From assembly GCA_036399055.1 (NCBI GenBank), contig DASWNX010000028.1:18759-82758 (forward strand): 64,000 nucleotides of DNA, read 5' to 3'. Both the position numbers and the translations under genes were made by a program. Below are positions 8,201 to 18,512 of the stretch, piece after piece. The number at the start of each line of letters is the position of its first letter. Within the stretch, counting starts at the first letter, position 1. The stretch is from Jatrophihabitans sp. (lineage in GTDB: Bacteria > Actinomycetota > Actinomycetes > Mycobacteriales > Jatrophihabitantaceae). The notes beneath the pieces were generated by a model that saw only the letters and a program-made list of their open reading frames with translations, had not been told where the DNA came from and made no database searches.

Positions 8201-11200
8201 CCGACGCTCTGGTAGGTATAGGTCCTCTTCAGTGCCGAGGCTCCGTCTCCGACCCGGGGATCCCACGCCGCGGTCAGCTTGCCTGCGGAGTCATAGGAGT
8301 ACTTCTGGACAGGGATGGTGCTCATCGCCGCGCTCGATCCGGGCAGCCCGTTCGACGCGGGCTTGGGATCCCAGGTCCGCAGATCGACCTGCGTGAGTCG
8401 CTTGTCGGCTCCGACCGTGGAATAGGTGAGCTGCAACGCTCGGCAGCCCTTGTCCTGGATAGTGGCGTTGCAGGTCACTCCTGCTGGCGCAGGGACGTAG
8501 ATGCCTGTGACACGACCGGCAGTGTCCAGTGTGTAGGAGGTCAGCCCGCCTTCTCCGGGTTCATCGACGCGGTCGATGGACCACGTCGCTGAGCCCAGGT
8601 GACGCCACACCGTCCGGGTGCCGTCCGGGTCTGAGAGCGTCAGATACTTGGCGCCGGAGACGGTTGTGATAGCCAGCCTGTTGTTGCTCAGCGCCGCCTC
8701 GCCTTGCGCGAGGTACGTGCCGTCCTTCTGAGCACCCTTGACCTGTGTCGAGTGCAGGTAACTGAACGAGCTTCCATCGGAGTCGGTAAGCGTGATCGAG
8801 GCGTTGCTCGCCGTCGAATCCGACACGGTGGCCGATGAGAAGCCACCATCCGGTCCTTGGATATTCGCGACCCATCCCGGGCCGAACACACCGCCCTGCA
8901 CCGAAGGCGTGGATCCGAGCGACTGGAAGGAACGACCCACCGTCAGGCTCTCGCCGTAGCCGGCAACGCTGACGTCGCTCTGGTCCAGCACATACTCACC
9001 CGTCATCAGGGCTGCCTGCCCCGGGCCAAGGTCGGAGGTGGGGAAGGAGCCGCCGATGGCGTGGGGCAGCATGTTCAAACTCCTGGACGCGGTGCACCGC
9101 TGCGTCGGGCTCACCGTGTAGTTGAAGCAGAAGCGCGCCTGGAGTACCGAAGGTGACTCGACGCCCGGCTCGGCGGAGGCGTTCCAGGTCAGGGGGCCGG
9201 TGCTGGCGGTGTCACCGAAGGTGGTGGGCACACCAGACCACACGGCCGAACCTGCCCTGACTTCGGTGGCTTGGGTCCAGGCGCCGCTGCTGTCACCGGC
9301 GAGGCGCCACTGCAGCAGGGCGCTGGACGCGCCTGCCTTTGACTTACCGGCGACGGTGAACGAATCGGTGGAGCGGTCCTGGTCGTTGGGGCTGACCATG
9401 GCTCCGGCGCCCATGCCGGTCTTGAAGGAAGCCATGGACGCGTTGCCCACCTTGTCCTTGGCGATGACGTTCAGCTCGAAGACGCCGTTGTCGGGGACGA
9501 TGAACGACTTCGAGGTGGCGCCTGCCGACAGGCTGGGGAAGGTCACCGCGTCGCCGTTGAAGGTGGTCTCGAGGGTGTCGACTCCGCTGGCAGCGGTGAT
9601 GGTGCAGGTGGACGACGAGACCGGTTTGGTGTTGTACCAGGTTCCGCCTGCCAGGCCGCCACACGCGATGCTGGGCGCCGTCGGCGGCGACGTGTCGATG
9701 ATGAAGGTCGTCGGGTCTGACCAATCGGAGTCGAGGGTCGCGTCGGATGCTCGCCACTGGGCTGTGTACGTGCCATCGGCCAAGCTGGGTGGTATGCGGT
9801 AGACCGATGAACCGGAGGCGACTGTTCCCAGCGTCGGGCTCTCGATGACCGTCGAACCCTGCAGGATCTTGAAGGTGACCGTGACCTGGCCGCCGTCCGG
9901 GTCCTCGACGCTGGAGGTGAAGGTCGGCGCGCTGGACGAGGTGATGAAGGCCCCGCCGTCGCTGATGGCGGGCGACACTTGAGAGGCGGCCGGCTTCTTC
10001 GGGTAGGAGTTGTAGTTCACGATCAGCTTGGGCGACTTCGAGTACGTGCCGTTATCGCCTGAGCGGAACTTCCGCGATCCCGACGCCGCGATGTCACTGT
10101 CGGCCGCGATCCGCACACCAGCGTTCGGCGCGCCGGCTGACCAGTCCTTCACGATCTGGGTGGCATCGAAGGAGACGACGCCCTCGGCGGGGCAGCCGGC
10201 GGCTCCATAGGACTGGGAGGATTGGCTGGCGCCAGCTGAGGTGACGGCAGGTTGGCTCGCCCACGTCACCGTGCCGGTGTACCAACCGCCGGTGATCCGC
10301 GACATCGTCAGTGGGGACCCTGAGCAAGCTCCCGTCTCGAAGTTGGACAGGTTCACCTGAGCCGAGTTGACGTCGAACGCTGACATCTTCGACATGTTCG
10401 CCAGGTCGAAGAACAGATACGACCTCGCTGTGGTCACGCCTGCGTCAGTTGAGCCGACGCGCAGTTCAGGTGAGATGATCTGACTGGAGGTGTCACCCGC
10501 GCTTTGAACCCAGGTGTCAGAGGTGGCACTCACAATGAACGTAGGGTCGATCGTGACCGGGTACTGCGTGCCAGCAGCTGTCAGCAAGGACATATCCGGC
10601 CGCAGGACCAGTGTCGGGACGCCGCCTGAGACCTCAACCGCTGTCGCGATCTTGGTGACTGTCCCCTGGCCGTCCTTGTTGGCGTCCGCGCCGTCCCACA
10701 TCACCGGGCTCGGCGCCGAGGCCACCCTCGTCTTGCCATGCGAGATCTCGATTCCGCCGGCGTCGGTGACGCGCGCCGTTGCCCCATCCAGGCTGAGCGG
10801 AAACGAGAACTCCACCGGGCCGGCGCCGGCCGCTGGCGCTTGGCGCAGGATCACCGAGTAGCTGAACCCGTTGGGACGCGACGTGACCACCAGGTCGCCG
10901 TTCTCGGTGACGTCGGGATAGGTCAGCGTGCCGGCCTCGACTGTGGGCGTCGGCAGCTTGCCTGGCCAGCCCACCTTGAGGTCGTGGCCGTCGCCGGTCT
11001 TGACCGCCGCGATGGTCGTGTCGCCTCCGTCTGAGAACGACATCTCATAAGCGGACGTCGTGGGAGCGTAGGCGCCGCTCCGCTTCGACAGCTTGGAGTT
11101 CAAGCCGATCCAGTCGCCACTCTTGTTCTGAGCGCGGACAGGCCCCGAGTAGGACTCCACGGTCCACGAGCCGTTCGGTTCTGCGAACGTCGAGGCCTCC

Positions 11201-11442
11201 GGGGTTCTCGCCGACAGGTCTTCAACCCGCGATTTCTGGGCTTGCGCTGTGGACATGGCCGACACCCGATCGGGCCTGGTTGTCACCAGCCCCGTCGCAG
11301 GTCGAGCTTTCGTCTGTTCCGCGTGACCGGGGGCGGGAAGAACCACGATGCTCAGGCCCGTCGCAGTCAAGGCCGTCGTGGTCACCAGGATGACGAGCGC
11401 TTTCGAGGTGGTGTGGCGCGCGCGAGGAACAGCCAGGCTCAT
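5206..11442 (-). CDS. Large secreted RHS-repeat protein with novel basic C-terminal domain
   Basis: A 2078-residue protein with a signal peptide (hydrophobic residues 15-36, AxA-type end near 42). A DNRLRE-like beta-sandwich domain lies at about 302-478 (from [14 protein letters not shown] to [10 protein letters not shown]), followed by Ig-like segments, then many RHS/YD repeats from roughly residue 1000 to 1900. The RHS-associated core ([17 protein letters not shown], then [17 protein letters not shown]) ends near residue 1953. RHS proteins form a shell around a variable C-terminal effector. Here the last 125 residues carry 17 Lys and 9 Arg against 3 acidic residues, plus 7 Trp, and match no toxin fold that I recognise. 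The ATG at 11442 has GGAGGT 6 bases upstream. The AT-rich stretch upstream (11470-11520) is the likely promoter region. The 3' end is less GC-rich than its neighbours. No immunity gene is visible downstream. Confidence 0.88.
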   Translation of the reverse strand: MSLAVPRARHTTSKALVILVTTTALTATGLSIVVLPAPGHAEQTKARPATGLVTTRPDRVSAMSTAQAQKSRVEDLSARTPEASTFAEPNGSWTVESYSGPVRAQNKSGDWIGLNSKLSKRSGAYAPTTSAYEMSFSDGGDTTIAAVKTGDGHDLKVGWPGKLPTPTVEAGTLTYPDVTENGDLVVTSRPNGFSYSVILRQAPAAGAGPVEFSFPLSLDGATARVTDAGGIEISHGKTRVASAPSPVMWDGADANKDGQGTVTKIATAVEVSGGVPTLVLRPDMSLLTAAGTQYPVTIDPTFIVSATSDTWVQSAGDTSSQIISPELRVGSTDAGVTTARSYLFFDLANMSKMSAFDVNSAQVNLSNFETGACSGSPLTMSRITGGWYTGTVTWASQPAVTSAGASQSSQSYGAAGCPAEGVVSFDATQIVKDWSAGAPNAGVRIAADSDIAASGSRKFRSGDNGTYSKSPKLIVNYNSYPKKPAASQVSPAISDGGAFITSSSAPTFTSSVEDPDGGQVTVTFKILQGSTVIESPTLGTVASGSSVYRIPPSLADGTYTAQWRASDATLDSDWSDPTTFIIDTSPPTAPSIACGGLAGGTWYNTKPVSSSTCTITAASGVDTLETTFNGDAVTFPSLSAGATSKSFIVPDNGVFELNVIAKDKVGNASMASFKTGMGAGAMVSPNDQDRSTDSFTVAGKSKAGASSALLQWRLAGDSSGAWTQATEVRAGSAVWSGVPTTFGDTASTGPLTWNASAEPGVESPSVLQARFCFNYTVSPTQRCTASRSLNMLPHAIGGSFPTSDLGPGQAALMTGEYVLDQSDVSVAGYGESLTVGRSFQSLGSTPSVQGGVFGPGWVANIQGPDGGFSSATVSDSTASNASITLTDSDGSSFSYLHSTQVKGAQKDGTYLAQGEAALSNNRLAITTVSGAKYLTLSDPDGTRTVWRHLGSATWSIDRVDEPGEGGLTSYTLDTAGRVTGIYVPAPAGVTCNATIQDKGCRALQLTYSTVGADKRLTQVDLRTWDPKPASNGLPGSSAAMSTIPVQKYSYDSAGKLTAAWDPRVGDGASALKRTYTYQSVGTHTMLASLTSPGEKAWRFGFDSLARIETVKRAHDAAIGSGDATWAVVYAVPTSGTGLPDLSPGAASAWGQLQVPVQGTAVFEPGAPGTVDMTYADISYFTAEGRTTNTASYGAGAWQIDTMGYDSVGNTVWELDEGNRNRALAAGGNTAVAANLLSTKTLYAANGTRVWAVWEPARSVMLANGTQISGRPKTVNVYDDEVDPSLVPGRPVPDPAEPPQNLLVETRKFLANTDDTIGYDLQRTRYRYDKVVPTDGDGWALTTPTRVSTDMGGGIWSTQLTRFDSAGKIIETRTPQGVSTTDGAGSDVRSTMTKYYTADASSPDPECRNRPEWADQVCATSQAASYATIPTERVTGYDYLMNPTRLEEASTPMARTTVVSYDIAGRPTARALSMAGALAGDQPVADASITYSPTTGALASTTVAGQTISQTQDSWGRLLTENDGTGNTATTTYDSAGRTKTFHDGKGTYTYTYDGTDAAGNAERRGLVTKVDVGLPSGPDEFSVAYDANGANTRLVYPNGLIATSTFNEGGDQTALSYVVGSSKVAGFNRLIDPHSRVRFEDSPLSKFGYSYDPRGRLVQVRDYMGGQCTTRDYTFSLDSNRTALATAPPGAAGACSTSNPTVKSSAFDIADRIMDSGYSYDYFGRTRSVPPADTAHSGGSGLAVRYFANDMVASTAQRFPAANGELHTQTYGLDAYQRLSTLSETTEGVELRRTTNHYSDSSDSPAWIAKETRPNGLTSWTGTWTRNVLSPDGDLGLIQRSDGTSSVQVTNMHGDVVSTLENATVFSGLTNYAESTEYGGERVGSTSLGQGYGWLGAERRSSDTGGGLTLMGARLYNPATGRFLSMDPVPGGNDNAYTYPVDPVNAYDLSGEWLEYGRWGAYKWYKTLYSGKHKVHKSKIARAFANIASKIMRKILGRIFSLGITYKVKWKVKYYQKVRGIYDSRTGNLRGVQHKVKIKYGQKIWACSVFGTLCYSVTGGVYVHISTEYRLWTRWWYN

Positions 11443-11581
11443 GGACGACCTCCAGTCGATGCCGAGAAGTCTGCCCTATTTATAACTGTTTTACACTGAA
11501 ATAGAAGATCAGTTAAGAATCAGGGCTGGCTCGGCATGGAAGGTCTGGCTGTACGCGAGAGGGCTGTCTGCGCGCGAGCGA

Positions 11582-11992
11582 TCAACCGCCCTTGAGCCAG
11601 TCGCCGACCACCTTGCTCATGCCGCCGACCTGCGGCCGAAAGCCGAGCGTCGCGTAGAACGCCTGCATGTCGTCGGTGAACAGCCCGACGTGTTGGCCCG
11701 GCACGGTGGCCAGCAACCGGTTGACCACTTCTCGCCCGACGCCGCGGCGGCGGTAGGGGGTCGCGGTCCAGATGTCGACCAGGTAGGCGTTGCAGACCCC
11801 GTCGCTGAGGATCCGGCCGTTGGCGACGAACTCCCCGTTCCAGCGTCCGAAGACGACTGCGTGGGAGTTCTCGTGCGAGCGCCGGTACTGCTCGGGGCTG
11901 CGGAGGTTGTCGAAGTCATCGGCCACCAGGGCCCGTTTGAGCGCCGACCAGTCCACGTCGGCCAGCTCTGCGGAGAACACGATCTCAGTCAC
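11582..11992 (-). CDS. GNAT family N-acetyltransferase
   Basis: A 136-residue single-domain acetyltransferase of the GNAT fold. The acetyl-CoA pyrophosphate-binding motif A is RRRGVGREVV (about residues 81-90), followed by FYATLGFRP typical of the last helix-strand pair. The substrate cannot be told from sequence; small amines, antibiotics or protein N-termini are all possible. The start is GTG at 11992 with no clear Shine-Dalgarno site. It is divergent from the ACC deaminase gene across about 120 bp. Confidence 0.82.
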   Translation of the reverse strand: MTEIVFSAELADVDWSALKRALVADDFDNLRSPEQYRRSHENSHAVVFGRWNGEFVANGRILSDGVCNAYLVDIWTATPYRRRGVGREVVNRLLATVPGQHVGLFTDDMQAFYATLGFRPQVGGMSKVVGDWLKGG

Positions 11993-12115
11993 CGGCTGAG
12001 CATCTCATCCGCCCGCACGCCGCGTCCGGCCGCCGGCGGGGCGCCTAGGCTGGAGCGGTAGCTCATGACACGCCAGCCGCCCGGCGTCGATCGCCCTAGA
12101 CCAGGAGTCCAGAAA

Positions 12116-13126
12116 ATGCCCTTGAGCGACTTCCCCCGCTATCCGCTGCTCTTCGGCCCGAGCCCGGTGCACCCTCTGGAGCGGCTGAGCGCCCATCTCG
12201 GCGGCGCCCAGATCTGGGCCAAGCGGGAGGACTGCAACTCCGGCCTGGCTTACGGGGGCAACAAGACCCGGAAGCTGGAGTACCTCGTTCCCGAGGCGCT
12301 GGCGCAGGGCGCGACTCACCTGGTCTCGATCGGCGGCGTGCAGTCCAACCACACCCGCCAGGTCGCGGCAGTCGCGGCCAAGCTCGGCCTGCAGGCCCGG
12401 CTCGTGCAGGAGAGCTGGGTGGACTGGCCGGACTCGGTCAACGACCGGGTCGGCAACATCCTGCTGTCGCGGATCATGGGCGCGCACGTCGAGCTGGTCG
12501 AGGCCGGTTTCGGCATCGGCTTCAAGCAGAGCTGGGAGAACGCCCTGGCCGAGATCACCGACGGCGGCGGCGTGCCCTATCCGATTCCGGCCGGCGCCTC
12601 CGACCACCGGCTGGGCGGCCTGGGTTTTGCGAACTGGGCCTATGAGGTGCAGCGGCAGGAGGCTGAGCTGGGCGTCTTCTTCGACACCATCGTCGTCTGC
12701 AGCGTGACCGGCTCCACCCACGCCGGCATGATCGCCGGGTTCGCCGGGCAGGACCGGCCGCGCCGGGTGCTGGGCATCGACGCCTCCGCCAAGATCGCCG
12801 AGACCAGGTCGCAGGTCGAGCGGATCGCGCGGAACACCGCCGAGCTCATCGGCCTGGGACGGGAGCTGGGCGATGAGGAGATTACCGTGCTGGAAGGCTG
12901 GGCCGGGGACTACTACGGCATCCCGGTCCAGTCCACCCTGGACGCGATGCGGCTCACCGGCAGCCTGGAGGGCATGATCATCGACCCGGTCTATGAGGGC
13001 AAGTCGATGGCCGGGCTCATCGACCTCGTCAGCACCGGTGAGATCGCGCGCGACTCGACCGTGCTCTACGCCCACCTCGGCGGCCAGCCGGCCATCAACG
13101 CCTACAGCGCGCTTTTCAGGTCCTGA
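12116..13126 (+). CDS. acdS: 1-aminocyclopropane-1-carboxylate deaminase
   Basis: A 336-residue fold-type II PLP enzyme, the usual length for AcdS. The PLP lysine is Lys50 in GGNKTRK. The two residues that separate true ACC deaminases from D-cysteine desulfhydrases are both of the deaminase type: Glu in DPVYEGKSM and Leu in YAHLGG (equivalents of Glu295 and Leu322 of the Pseudomonas enzyme). It converts the plant ethylene precursor ACC to 2-oxobutyrate and ammonia in the cytosol, a trait of plant-associated bacteria. I chose ATG 12116 because AGGAG lies 8 bases upstream and the protein then begins like the family ([15 protein letters not shown]); ATG 12065 would add an odd 17-residue leader. 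Confidence 0.92.
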   Translation: MPLSDFPRYPLLFGPSPVHPLERLSAHLGGAQIWAKREDCNSGLAYGGNKTRKLEYLVPEALAQGATHLVSIGGVQSNHTRQVAAVAAKLGLQARLVQESWVDWPDSVNDRVGNILLSRIMGAHVELVEAGFGIGFKQSWENALAEITDGGGVPYPIPAGASDHRLGGLGFANWAYEVQRQEAELGVFFDTIVVCSVTGSTHAGMIAGFAGQDRPRRVLGIDASAKIAETRSQVERIARNTAELIGLGRELGDEEITVLEGWAGDYYGIPVQSTLDAMRLTGSLEGMIIDPVYEGKSMAGLIDLVSTGEIARDSTVLYAHLGGQPAINAYSALFRS

Positions 13127-13196
13127 CGACTGGTCAGATCTTGACGGCGCCGCTGCCCCCGCAGCCAAAGCGCCGTCACCCGGTTACCGTCTGGAC

Positions 13197-14858
13197 ATGA
13201 CCTTCGCACCCTTCACCAAGCTCGCTGACGACGCCGTCGCGTCGTTGTGCGCGCACTACCCCGAGCAGGCCACCTATCTCGGTGACCACAGCCATGACGA
13301 TCAGCTCAGCGATCCGTCGGCGGCCGCCGGGCAGCGGCGCAGCGCCGAGCTCCGCTCGCTGATCGCGCGGCTGGACGAGCTGCCGGCAGAGCGGCTGGAC
13401 ACCGCCGACGCGGTTGACCGCGACATCCTGCGGACGGCGGCCGAAGGCGAGCTGCTCGAGCTGAACGAGCTTGACGAGGCCAGCTGGAATCCGATGCTGC
13501 ACAACCCGGGACAGGCGCTGTACGGCTTGCTCTCGCGGGACTTCGCCCCGTTGCCGGAACGGTTGTCAGGGGTGGCCGGCCGGTTGCGCGCGATTCCGGA
13601 CTACCTGCAGGCCGCGCGGAGCCGGTTGGGCGAGATGTCCCGGGTGCACGTCGAGACTGCCGTCGGGCAGCTGGAGGGCACCCTGGCCCTGATCGAGGGC
13701 GAGGTCCCCGCGGCGGTGGCCAAGGCCGGAGGCGTCGGCCCGGACCTGTCGCAGGAGGTCAGCCGGGCGGCGGCGGCGGTACGCGAGCACCAGGACTGGC
13801 TGCGTGGCGAGCTGCCCGGCGCCCGGCGGCCGGCCAGACTCGGCCCCGACCTCTTCGCCGACAAGCTGGCGCTCACCCTGGCCACCCCGTGGCAGCCCAC
13901 GACGTTGCTGGAACAGGCCTATCGCGATCTGGAGCGGGTCGAGCGCGAGCTGGCCGAGCTGGTCGGGCAATCCACCAAGTCGGCCGACGTCGACCGGGCC
14001 GTGATCGCCGCCGAGTTCGACCGGCTGGCCGCCGACGCGCCCACCAGCGACACCATCCTGCAGCTGTGCCGGGACGCGCTGACCGAGACGACCGAATTCG
14101 TGCGCGAGCACGACCTGCTCACCCTGCACGAGGACCCCGTGGACATCATCGAGATGCCCGAGATCGATCGCGGCGTGGCAGTGGCCTACTGCGTCGCGGT
14201 CGGCGCGCTGGAGACCGCGCCGCTGGCCACCCAGTTCGCGGTCTCTCCCACTCCGACGGACTGGCCGGCAGAACGGGTGCGCTCGTTCTACCGCGAGTAC
14301 AACATCCACATGCTGCACAACCTCACCATCCACGAGGCGATGCCAGGTCATGTGGAGCAGCTGTCGCACAACCACCGTTACCAGGGCGCCAACCCGGTCC
14401 GCGGCGTGTTCGGCAGCGGCTCGTTCATCGAGGGCTGGGCGGTCTACGCCGAGGAGCTGATGGCCGGCCTGGGCTACCGCCGCAAGATCTCCGCCGAGGC
14501 GGCCGCGGCGGTGCGCATGCAACAGCTGAAGATGCAGGTGCGATCCATCCTGAACACCATCATGGACGTGTCCTTCCACACCGGCGAGCTCGACCAGCGC
14601 GAGGCCATGGAGCTGATGACGGTTCGCGGGTACCAGGAGGAGGGCGAGGCCACCGGCAAGTGGCGTCGGGTGCAGCTGAGCTCGACCCAGCTGTCCACCT
14701 ACTACGTGGGCTACCTCGAGGTCCGCGGGCTGGCCACCGACCTGCGCCAGGCCCGGCCCGCCTGGTCGGACCGGCAGCTGCACGACTCGATGCTGAGCTA
14801 CGGCTCCCCGCCGGTCCGCTACCTGCGCCAGCTGCTGGAACTGCCGCCGGCCGCATGA
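13197..14858 (+). CDS. DUF885 family metallopeptidase-like protein
   Basis: A 553-residue mostly helical protein of the DUF885 family. The key motif HEAMPGH (in LTIHEAMPGHVEQL) matches the HExxPGH zinc-site signature of the family, and GSFIEGWAVYAEELM supplies the downstream glutamate. The family is related to M32/M3-like zinc peptidases. There is no signal peptide, so a cytosolic peptidase is likely, substrate unknown. The ATG at 13197 begins MTFAPFTKLADD, the normal start of the family; the longer open frame to 12993 overlaps acdS. Its stop overlaps the next gene by ATGA, so the two are coupled. Confidence 0.85.
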   Translation: MTFAPFTKLADDAVASLCAHYPEQATYLGDHSHDDQLSDPSAAAGQRRSAELRSLIARLDELPAERLDTADAVDRDILRTAAEGELLELNELDEASWNPMLHNPGQALYGLLSRDFAPLPERLSGVAGRLRAIPDYLQAARSRLGEMSRVHVETAVGQLEGTLALIEGEVPAAVAKAGGVGPDLSQEVSRAAAAVREHQDWLRGELPGARRPARLGPDLFADKLALTLATPWQPTTLLEQAYRDLERVERELAELVGQSTKSADVDRAVIAAEFDRLAADAPTSDTILQLCRDALTETTEFVREHDLLTLHEDPVDIIEMPEIDRGVAVAYCVAVGALETAPLATQFAVSPTPTDWPAERVRSFYREYNIHMLHNLTIHEAMPGHVEQLSHNHRYQGANPVRGVFGSGSFIEGWAVYAEELMAGLGYRRKISAEAAAAVRMQQLKMQVRSILNTIMDVSFHTGELDQREAMELMTVRGYQEEGEATGKWRRVQLSSTQLSTYYVGYLEVRGLATDLRQARPAWSDRQLHDSMLSYGSPPVRYLRQLLELPPAA

Positions 14859-15661
14859 GTGAAGATCGCAGCGAGCGCCAGCGAGCGAGGACCGGGGCGA
14901 AGGCGGCAGTGAGCCCACCGGTCCGCCCGGCGATCGGAATCGCGCATCGCGGCTTCTCCCCCGACGGCGCCGAGAACTCGATGGCGGCATTCCAGGCCGC
15001 GGTCGATCTGGGCTACCGCCACCTGGAGACCGACGCGCGGGTGACCGGTGACGGGGTGGCGCTCGCCTTTCACGACGCGATCCTGGACCGGGTGACCAAC
15101 TCCCGCGGGCAGTTGCGGCAGTTGAGCTGGCGAGAGGTCAGCGCGGCCCGCATCCTGGGCCGCGAGCCGATCCCCCGGCTGGAAGAGGTGCTGTCGGCCT
15201 TCGGCGAGGTCAGCGTCAACATCGACGTCAAGTCCGACGCCGCGGTCGGACCGACGCTGGACGCGATCCGGCGCACCAACTCCTGGCATCGGGTGCGGCT
15301 GGCGGCCTTCTCCCCCGCCCGGCTGCTGCAGCTGCGCCGCACCGCCGGACCGGCGACCCCTAGCGCGCTGACCGCCACCGAGGTGGCCGCGCTCTCCCAT
15401 GACCGGTTCGGCCTGCTGGCCGGCCCGCCCAGACGCGCCGGCCTGGCCGCTCAGGTGCCGCCGCGGATCGGCCCGCTGCAGGTGGTCCAGCCTCGTCTCA
15501 TCGCCACTGCCCGGGCGCGCGGCATCGAGGTGCACGTCTGGACGGTCAACCTGCGCGCCGAGATGGTCAGGCTGCTCGACCTCGGCGTCGACGCGATCAT
15601 GACCGACCGCGCCGACCTGCTGCGTGAGGTCCTACGCGAGCGTGGCCAGTGGCAGGCCTGA
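14855..15661 (+). CDS. Glycerophosphodiester phosphodiesterase
   Basis: A 268-residue GDPD-domain protein. Catalytic and metal residues are visible in order: HRG (IAHRGFSP), the Glu/Asp pair in HLETDARVT, the second His in ALAFHDAILDR, and the Glu/Asp-bearing VNIDVKSD segment. The enzyme cleaves glycerophosphodiesters to glycerol-3-phosphate and an alcohol. With no signal peptide it should be cytosolic. The ATG at 14855 overlaps the preceding stop. The end overlaps the following MFS gene by 13 bp, so DUF885, GDPD and the MFS gene form one transcription unit. Confidence 0.88.
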   Translation: MSEDRSERQRARTGAKAAVSPPVRPAIGIAHRGFSPDGAENSMAAFQAAVDLGYRHLETDARVTGDGVALAFHDAILDRVTNSRGQLRQLSWREVSAARILGREPIPRLEEVLSAFGEVSVNIDVKSDAAVGPTLDAIRRTNSWHRVRLAAFSPARLLQLRRTAGPATPSALTATEVAALSHDRFGLLAGPPRRAGLAAQVPPRIGPLQVVQPRLIATARARGIEVHVWTVNLRAEMVRLLDLGVDAIMTDRADLLREVLRERGQWQA

Positions 15662-17013
15662 ACGGCGACGTCGCCGGCGAGGGCGTCGACGCGGCCGCTG
15701 CCCTGCGATTGCGGCAGCGGCGCGGCTGGTACTTCTACGGCTGGGCCAGCCATGTCTTCCCGACCATCGTCGTCACCGTCTTCATGGGCCGTTACCTGAC
15801 CTCGCTGGCTGAGAACGCGGTCGGCAAGACCGGCCGGGTGTCGGTGTTCGGGATACCGGTGGCGCCCGGGAGCTTGTTCGCCTACACCGTCTCATTCGCC
15901 ACGGTGCTGCTGCTGGTCGCTATGCCGGTGGTGGGCGCGGTCGCTGACCGGACCGGCGCCAAGCGCGAGATCCTGCTGGGCTTCGGCTGGCTCGGGGCGG
16001 CCTCCTGCGTGGCCATGTTCGCCGTCCGGGGAGCGAATTGGCAGCTGGGAGCGGCGCTGTTCGTGTTGGCCTTCGTCGGGTACTCGTGCGCCACGGTGGT
16101 CAATTACGCGCTGCTGATCGAGGTCGCCGACGCCGCCGAGCGCGACCGGGTCTCCTCGATGGGCTGGGCGCTGGCCTACGTCGGCGGCGGGTTGCTGCTG
16201 GCCGCCGACTTCGCCCTCAGCCTGTTTCTGCGGGACAAGGCGTTGCTGGCCCGGATCTCGCTGTGCTCGGCAGGGGTGTGGTGGGCGCTGTTCAACATCA
16301 AACCGTGGCAGCTGCTGCGTGGCCTGCCCAAGCCGGCGCACGCGCCGGCTGCCAGCGCCGAGCCGGTGCTGCTGGCCGGCTTCCGGCAGCTGCGCCGCAC
16401 CATCGCCGAACTGCGCCGTTACCCGCACAGCCTCGCCTTCCTGGTGGCGTTCCTGGTCTACAACGACGGCATCCAGACCGTCACCACGCTCGCGGCGCAG
16501 TACGGCGACAAGGAGCTGCGTCTCAACGACACCGTGCTGCTGTCGGCCATCCTGATCGTGCAGTTCGTGGCCTTCGGCGGCGCCATCTGGCTGGGCCGGC
16601 TCGCCGAGCGCTTCGGCGCGAAACCGGTGGTGCTCGGGTCGCTGGTGGTGTGGCTGCTGCTGGTGCTGGCCGCCTACTTCGTGCAGGCCGGAGCGGCCTG
16701 GCAGTTCTACCTGCTGGCGATCGCCATCGCCGTGGTGCTCGGCGGCAGCCAGGCGCTGTCCCGCTCGATGTTCTCCCGGCTGATCCCGAGAGGCTATGAG
16801 GCGGAGTACTTCGGCTTCTACGAGATCAGCGACTCCGGCACGTCCTGGCTGGGTCCGTTGATCTTCGGACTGGCCTATCAGTTCAGCGGCTCCTACCGCA
16901 GCGCGCTGGTGTCGCTGGTGGCTTTCTTCGTCCTCGGTTTCGTGCTGCTGCTGCGGGTGCCGCTGCGCGCGGCCATCGAACAGGCCGGCAACGTCGCGCC
17001 GGAGCGGGTCTGA
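15649..17013 (+). CDS. MFS transporter, UMF1/Atg22-like
   Basis: A 454-residue polytopic membrane protein with about 12 hydrophobic segments, beginning RGWYFYGWASHVFPTIVVTVF, which is typical of the UMF1 (Atg22-like) branch of the major facilitator superfamily. The loop between helices 2 and 3 carries VVGAVADRTGAKREIL, the MFS signature. The substrate of bacterial UMF1 proteins is not established. The start is GTG 15649, overlapping the GDPD gene by 13 bp, so translation is coupled. Co-transcription with GDPD suggests, but does not show, a link to glycerophosphodiester or amino-acid export. Confidence 0.82.
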   Translation: MAGLNGDVAGEGVDAAAALRLRQRRGWYFYGWASHVFPTIVVTVFMGRYLTSLAENAVGKTGRVSVFGIPVAPGSLFAYTVSFATVLLLVAMPVVGAVADRTGAKREILLGFGWLGAASCVAMFAVRGANWQLGAALFVLAFVGYSCATVVNYALLIEVADAAERDRVSSMGWALAYVGGGLLLAADFALSLFLRDKALLARISLCSAGVWWALFNIKPWQLLRGLPKPAHAPAASAEPVLLAGFRQLRRTIAELRRYPHSLAFLVAFLVYNDGIQTVTTLAAQYGDKELRLNDTVLLSAILIVQFVAFGGAIWLGRLAERFGAKPVVLGSLVVWLLLVLAAYFVQAGAAWQFYLLAIAIAVVLGGSQALSRSMFSRLIPRGYEAEYFGFYEISDSGTSWLGPLIFGLAYQFSGSYRSALVSLVAFFVLGFVLLLRVPLRAAIEQAGNVAPERV

Positions 17014-17129
17014 GCCCGCCACGGCGAGTAACCTCGCCAGTCGTGCCTGACACCCGTGCCGACCTGCCCCCGGGCCGCGGCAGCGCCCTTGCCTCGGTGC
17101 CTGCTTCCGGTAACCGTCGTGAGATTCCG

Positions 17130-17768
17130 ATGCCCGCCCATTTGAAGTTCTTCTACGGGCCGATGGACTGCGGCAAATCCACATTGGCCCTGCAGGTCGA
17201 TCACAACCACGCTCGGCAGGGCCGGTCAGGACTGATCCTGACCCGCTATGACCGCTCCGGCCGGGCGCGGGTCACCACCCGGGTCGGGCTCAGCCACGAC
17301 GCCATCGAGGTCACCGACGAGCTCGACCTGTGCAAGCTGGTCCGTCAGAACTGGGCGCAGGGCCGACGGGTCGACTACCTGATCGTCGATGAGGCCGGCT
17401 TTCTCAACCCCGAGCACGTCGACCAGCTCGCCGAACTGGTGGATGAATACCACGTCGACGTCTACTGCTTCGGCCTGTCGACCGACTTCCGCAGCTTTTT
17501 GCTGCCTGGCGCCAAGCGGCTGATGGAGCTGGCCGACGAGATCTCCGAGATCCAGGTCGAGGTGCTGTGCTGGTGCGGCTTGCCCGGCAAGCACAACGCC
17601 CGCGTCATCGCCGACCGGGTCACCCGAGAGGGCGACACGGTGCTGGTGGCCGACACCGTCGCGACCGGCGGGAACGACGTCAGGTACCAGGTGCTGTGCC
17701 GGGCTCACTACCGGCGCGGCGATCTGGGACTGGCACCTTCGTTGGGTGAGCAACTGACGCTGGACTGA
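17130..17768 (+). CDS. tdk: Thymidine kinase (TK1 type)
   Basis: A 212-residue type II thymidine kinase. The Walker A motif is GPMDCGKST (near residue 9), the catalytic/Walker B segment is VDEAGFL, and the lasso loop follows. A zinc site is formed by Cys pairs EVLCWCG and QVLCRAHY. It phosphorylates thymidine with ATP in the salvage pathway in the cytosol. I chose ATG 17130 because the protein then begins just before the first strand (MPAHLKFFYGPMD). A GTG at 17043 would add a 29-residue unstructured leader. The ribosome site before 17130 is weak (GAGA), so the longer form cannot be excluded. Confidence 0.88.
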   Translation: MPAHLKFFYGPMDCGKSTLALQVDHNHARQGRSGLILTRYDRSGRARVTTRVGLSHDAIEVTDELDLCKLVRQNWAQGRRVDYLIVDEAGFLNPEHVDQLAELVDEYHVDVYCFGLSTDFRSFLLPGAKRLMELADEISEIQVEVLCWCGLPGKHNARVIADRVTREGDTVLVADTVATGGNDVRYQVLCRAHYRRGDLGLAPSLGEQLTLD

Positions 17769-17924
17769 GCGTCAGGCGCCGGCGGACGGCTCACGCCCAC
17801 TCGTCAGCTGCCCAGCGTCTGGGCGCGTCAGAGAGATGAGTCTCAGTCTGCCCGTGGAAAAGGACGAATGCCGCGACGTGCTCGGTTGACCCGCCGACGC
17901 TCGACCTACGGTCGCTAGGCTGTC

Positions 17925-17951
17925 GGGAATCATCTGCCGGGACTGTTCGTT
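17925..17951 (+). promoter_or_regulatory. SigR-type promoter of rbpA
   Basis: GGGAAT (17925-17930) and GTT (17949-17951) are separated by exactly 18 bases, the SigR/SigH consensus. In Streptomyces rbpA is a known SigR target induced by disulfide stress. Initiation would fall near 17957-17960, leaving a leader of about 30 bases that contains the ribosome site. Confidence 0.75.
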
Positions 17952-17990
17952 GGAAACTCGGTACCCAAGCATGGGTGAGGAGTGATCATA

Positions 17991-18356
17991 ATGGCCGATC
18001 GTGTACTCCGGGGCAGCCGCCTCGGCGCTATCAGTTACGAGACCGAATACGCTGCCGAACCGGCGCCGCGTCAACTCATCAGATTCAAGTGCGAACGCGA
18101 GCACGAGTTCAGCGTTCCTTTCGCTCATGACGCCGAATTGCCCGCGACGTGGGAATGCCGGCTCGACGGCACCACCGCCAAAGCCGTGGACCTGCCGGAA
18201 CCGGAGCCCAAGAAGGTCAAGGCCCCGCGAACCCACTGGGACATGCTGATCGAGCGGCGCACCATCGCCGACCTCGAAGAGGTGCTCGCCGAGCGCCTGG
18301 ACGTGTTGCGTGCCCGCCGTGGCGGCCCTGGGGCGAAATCTCCCAAGACCGCCTGA
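17991..18356 (+). CDS. rbpA: RNA polymerase-binding protein RbpA
   Basis: A 121-residue protein starting MADRVLRGSRLGAISYET, the invariant opening of RbpA. The core domain follows (residues about 25-70, with the FKCEREHEF and WECRLDG strands carrying two Cys), then the basic linker EPKKVKAPRTHWDMLIERR and the sigma-interacting helix. RbpA binds RNA polymerase with the principal sigma factor and stabilises the open complex. The ATG at 17991 has GAGGAG 9-10 bases upstream; an ATG at 17982 is less well placed. It stands alone between a SigR promoter and a strong terminator. Confidence 0.96.
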   Translation: MADRVLRGSRLGAISYETEYAAEPAPRQLIRFKCEREHEFSVPFAHDAELPATWECRLDGTTAKAVDLPEPEPKKVKAPRTHWDMLIERRTIADLEEVLAERLDVLRARRGGPGAKSPKTA

Positions 18357-18393
18357 GCCACACCCCTGACCCCACCACCGGGGTCGACCAAGC

Positions 18394-18432
18394 AACCGGC
18401 CCGACTGCTCAGTCGGGCCGGTTTCTTCTTTG
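18394..18432 (+). terminator. Intrinsic terminator after rbpA
   Basis: A perfect 13-bp stem (18394-18406 with 18411-18423, AACCGGCCCGACT arm) with a 4-base loop is followed by a T-rich tract (TTTCTTCTTT). It ends rbpA transcription. The convergent ppm1 gene ends about 80 bp further on. Confidence 0.88.
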
Positions 18433-18512
18433 ACCCGAACTCTGCCCCCGGACGCCCCCTCAGCCGGGCGATCCCGGTCGGCCCCGGTCTCAGGTCCCGG
18501 TCGGCCCCGGTC

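Noticed and set aside
13889-14850. Very long overlapping frames within the DUF885 gene and others
   Set aside because: These are GC-rich shadow frames with Arg/Pro/Ala composition and no domain; the real gene in each place has clear motifs.
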